DNA from: Bradyrhizobium archetypum
Lineage (GTDB): Bacteria; Pseudomonadota; Alphaproteobacteria; Rhizobiales; Xanthobacteraceae
Assembly: GCF_013114835.1 (NCBI RefSeq)
Contig: NZ_JAAVLW010000002.1
Span: 372,001 to 436,000, forward strand
Direction of reading: 5' to 3'
DNA length: 64,000 nt
Shown: piece after piece, positions 61,860-64,000 of the stretch
Layout of the letters: every line of letters starts with the position of its first letter
Position numbering within the stretch: position 1 is the first letter of the stretch
Notes under the pieces: model-generated
What the model saw: the letters and a program-made list of their open reading frames with translations, nothing else
The model's database searches: none
What the model was told of the DNA's origin: nothing
Program-made: the position numbers and the translations under genes

Positions 61860-63095
61860 TCAGGATTTCTTGGGCCAGAACGGTGCGGCCTGTGCGAGTT
61901 CGGGCGGATAAACGGTGACCGGCACGCCGTTTTGCCATTGCACGATGACGACGCCGGCGCCGACGCGGCGACCTTTCTCGTCGAACTTGAGCTGGCCGCC
62001 TGGGTAATATTTCGACAGTCCGGCATCCATGGTGCGGAATGCCTGCGCGACGGCAAGGCGGTCCGCCTTGCCGGCCTTCTCCAGCGCCTCCTTCATCAGC
62101 CACATGTCGCCATAGGTCGACACGACATTCTGTGTCGCCCAGGGCTCCTTGTACTTCGCCTTCAGCTCCGCGATCAGCTCTTCCTGGCCTTTCGAGCCCC
62201 AGTTGGCGACGATCGTCATGATGCCCTGCACGGCCTCGGTGCTGACGCTTTGCAGCATGTCGGGCTCGGCGATCGTGATGCTGAAGGAGACGGTCGGGAT
62301 TTTGCCCTGGCCGAGGCCGAACTCGTTGATCTTCTCCAGCCCGAGCTTGGCGTCGGATACGGCGTTCGGCATGAACAGCAGCAGATCGGGCCGCGCGGAG
62401 CGGACTTTCTGGATCAGCGGGGTGGCATCCGATAGCGGCGGCGTCCAGATTTCTTCGACGACGAGCTGCAGCCCTTCCTGCGCGAACAGCTTTTCCTTCA
62501 GCGCCTTCGCTGTCGCGATCGAAGTCGCCGTGTTATCCATCAGCATCGCCACGGTCTTCGGCCGCTTGCCGGATGCGGATTCGGCAAGCTTCATCAGCGT
62601 CGGCAAGCCGAGCTCGGACTGCCGGCTAGCAGGAGCCGCGGTCTGGAAAATGCACTTGAAGCCACGCTCGGTCAGGAGGTCCGAATAGGAAAGCGTCAGC
62701 ACCGGCAATTCGGCGCGCTCGGTGACTTCGGTCACCGCAAGCGTGAAGGAGGAGAGATAGGCACCGGTTGCGGCAACGAGGTCGGTCTCTTGCGCCACCA
62801 TTCGCTGTGCCGCGTTCTTCGCCTTTTCGGTGGTGTCGCCGCAATCGATCACCACGAGCTTCATCCTGGCGCCGCCGAGCGCCTTGATGCCGCCCTGCTT
62901 GTTGATGTGATCGATGCCCATCTCGGCGCCCATCTTCATCACCTGGCCGGGACGGGTGTAAATGCCGGACAGCGGCACGATCAGTCCGACTTTGACCTCG
63001 GCCGGCTGCTGCGCATGGGCCAGTCCTGAGAAGCCGACAGCGGCGGCACCCGAAAGCACGGTGCGGCGCGTCAATCCTTGGGTGTTTTTGGTCAT
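61860..63095 (-). CDS. Branched-chain amino acid/aromatic acid ABC transporter binding protein, LivK type (2)
   Basis: A 411-residue paralogue of the downstream protein, with the same Tat-like signal (LTRRTVLSGAAAVGFSGLAHAQ) and nearly the same motif order (VGLIVPLSGIYTRPG, GIDHINKQGGI, KNAAQRMVAQETDLV). The two are clearly a tandem duplication that has since diverged; differences gather in the ligand-cleft region after YSDL. It follows the livF gene on the same strand and should serve the same membrane complex. Confidence 0.92.
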   Translation of the reverse strand: MTKNTQGLTRRTVLSGAAAVGFSGLAHAQQPAEVKVGLIVPLSGIYTRPGQVMKMGAEMGIDHINKQGGIKALGGARMKLVVIDCGDTTEKAKNAAQRMVAQETDLVAATGAYLSSFTLAVTEVTERAELPVLTLSYSDLLTERGFKCIFQTAAPASRQSELGLPTLMKLAESASGKRPKTVAMLMDNTATSIATAKALKEKLFAQEGLQLVVEEIWTPPLSDATPLIQKVRSARPDLLLFMPNAVSDAKLGLEKINEFGLGQGKIPTVSFSITIAEPDMLQSVSTEAVQGIMTIVANWGSKGQEELIAELKAKYKEPWATQNVVSTYGDMWLMKEALEKAGKADRLAVAQAFRTMDAGLSKYYPGGQLKFDEKGRRVGAGVVIVQWQNGVPVTVYPPELAQAAPFWPKKS

Positions 63096-63129
63096 CCTGC
63101 TTCTCCCTGTTTCTTGTTTTTGGAACTTG

Positions 63130-63837
63130 TCACATGCCGAGATAGGCCTTGCGGACTCGATCGTCGGCGCGCAGCGTTTCATTGTTGCCCTCGAGCACAA
63201 CCCGCCCGGCTTCGAGGACGTAGCCGTGATCGGCGGATTCCAGCGCTTCCGCGACGCGTTGCTCGACCAGCAACATGGTCAATCCAGATTGCTTGCGGAT
63301 ATCGATCAGCCGCTCAAAGATGAAGTCCGCGGTCGACGGCGCGAGCCCCATCGATGGCTCGTCCAGCATCAGTAGCTTGGGCGAGGAGGCGAGGCCGCGG
63401 CCGATCGCCAGCATCTGCTGTTGACCGCCAGACAGCGTGCCGGCGAACTGGCCGCGCCGCTCGGCAAGCACCGGCAGCCATTCGAAGATGCGCTCGATAT
63501 TCTGTTTCCAGTCGCGCCGGCCGCTTTCGGTCATCGCGCCCATTTCCAGGTTTTCCATCACCGTAAGCGACGGAAAAACCTGGCGGCCTTCGGGCACATG
63601 GGCGATGCCGAGGTGGGCGCGCTGCGCCGGCGGCACCGTCAGCAGGTCGGCCTCGCCGAACACGATCTGGCCGCCGCTCGGCTGCAGGATGCCGGAAATG
63701 GTCTTGAACAGCGTCGTCTTGCCGGCGCCGTTCGGCCCGACGATCGCGACGAACTGGCCTGCCTCGACATTGATCGAGATGCCGTTCAGAACGGGCTTGG
63801 CCGAGTAGCCCGCGCTCAATCCGTCAATGCGGAGCAT
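63130..63837 (-). CDS. livF: ABC transporter ATP-binding protein LivF
   Basis: A 235-residue ATPase with Walker A GPNGAGKTT, the LivF-type segment LGIAHVPEGRQVFPSLTVMENLEMGA, signature LSGGQQQMLAIGRG, Walker B LLMLDEPSMGLAP, and an ending typical of the family (ETLRADDRVRKAYLG). It overlaps the end of livG by 14 bases. With LivG and two permeases presumably encoded beyond the window, it powers uptake of ligands delivered by the LivK-type receptors downstream. Confidence 0.95.
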   Translation of the reverse strand: MLRIDGLSAGYSAKPVLNGISINVEAGQFVAIVGPNGAGKTTLFKTISGILQPSGGQIVFGEADLLTVPPAQRAHLGIAHVPEGRQVFPSLTVMENLEMGAMTESGRRDWKQNIERIFEWLPVLAERRGQFAGTLSGGQQQMLAIGRGLASSPKLLMLDEPSMGLAPSTADFIFERLIDIRKQSGLTMLLVEQRVAEALESADHGYVLEAGRVVLEGNNETLRADDRVRKAYLGM

Positions 63838-64000
63838 GGGCCACCCACTTCTTGCCGAGATAGGCCTCGATTACGCGGTTATCGCGCGTGACCACCTCCG
63901 GCTCTCCTTCTGTGATGACGGCGCCATGGTCGAGAACAACAAAACTGTCGACGAGACGGACCATCGCCTGCATCGTATGCTCGATGATTGCGATCGTGAT
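63824..64000 (-). CDS. livG: ABC transporter ATP-binding protein LivG (5' part beyond the window)
   Basis: The last 58 codons are present: ITIAIIEHTMQAMVRLVDSF with the switch His, then VVLDHGAVITEGEPEVVTRDNRVIEAYLGKK and a short tail. This is the standard LivG C-terminus. The Walker motifs lie outside the window. Its stop at 63824 overlaps the livF start. Confidence 0.92.
   Translation of the reverse strand: MTIAIIEHTMQAMVRLVDSFVVLDHGAVITEGEPEVVTRDNRVIEAYLGKKWVAHAPH

Overview
The window looks like a chromosomal stretch of a GC-rich, metabolically versatile alphaproteobacterium. A Bradyrhizobium or Rhodopseudomonas-like member of the Hyphomicrobiales is my best guess, from protein style, the abundance of ABC and Bug-type uptake proteins, and a textbook alphaproteobacterial LexA box (GTTC-N7-GTTC) in front of dinB. 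No rRNA, tRNA, integrase, transposase or CRISPR array was seen. Nearly every gene belongs to uptake or oxidation of small organic molecules.

Layout. (1) 1-1651: a divergent Lrp-type regulator and alanine dehydrogenase. (2) 1747-10862: a periplasmic oxidation island. It holds two copies of a module made of a small secreted protein, a Tat-exported Rieske protein and a PQQ alcohol dehydrogenase carrying the Asp-x-Asp signature of lanthanide enzymes. A third small exported protein and an exported molybdenum hydroxylase pair (IorB/IorA type) follow, so an alcohol to aldehyde to acid chain outside the cytoplasm is plausible. (3) 11271-13863: an enolase-superfamily enzyme and a class III adenylate cyclase. 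(4) 13919-20067: an ABC importer of the glycerol-3-phosphate/sugar type with a GpdQ-like phosphodiesterase and a divergent LysR regulator. (5) 20121-21462: SOS-controlled DNA polymerase IV. (6) 21463-31856: a purine salvage block with a xanthine-dehydrogenase-type hydroxylase, 8-oxoguanine deaminase, a BMP-type nucleoside ABC importer and a guanine-deaminase-like protein.

(7) 31919-40903: an eroding amino-acid-derivative locus. Wrecked LysR, N-carbamoyl-D-amino-acid hydrolase and amidohydrolase genes precede an intact deacetylase-type amidohydrolase and a five-gene dipeptide-type ABC importer, followed by a truncated extra ATPase gene. (8) 41015-57414: an aromatic catabolic cluster with ring-hydroxylating oxygenase alpha and beta subunits, an SDR dehydrogenase, two small unknown proteins, two FAD monooxygenases, two thiamine-diphosphate enzymes, three Bug-type binding proteins and an IclR regulator. 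Three clear copies and one weaker copy of a 17-bp palindrome (TGTCCA-N5-TGGACA) lie at its promoters and suggest a single regulon. (9) 57572-64000: a second catabolic cluster with a Bug protein, GntR regulator, SDR, carboxymuconolactone-decarboxylase-like protein, two tandem LivK-type binding proteins, livF and the end of livG.

The best candidates for something undescribed are the duplicated Rieske/PQQ-dehydrogenase module, which has no visible cytochrome c partner, and the palindrome-defined aromatic regulon with its two small unknown proteins and paired FAD monooxygenase/ThDP enzymes. All functional calls are from reading the sequence only; no database search was run.
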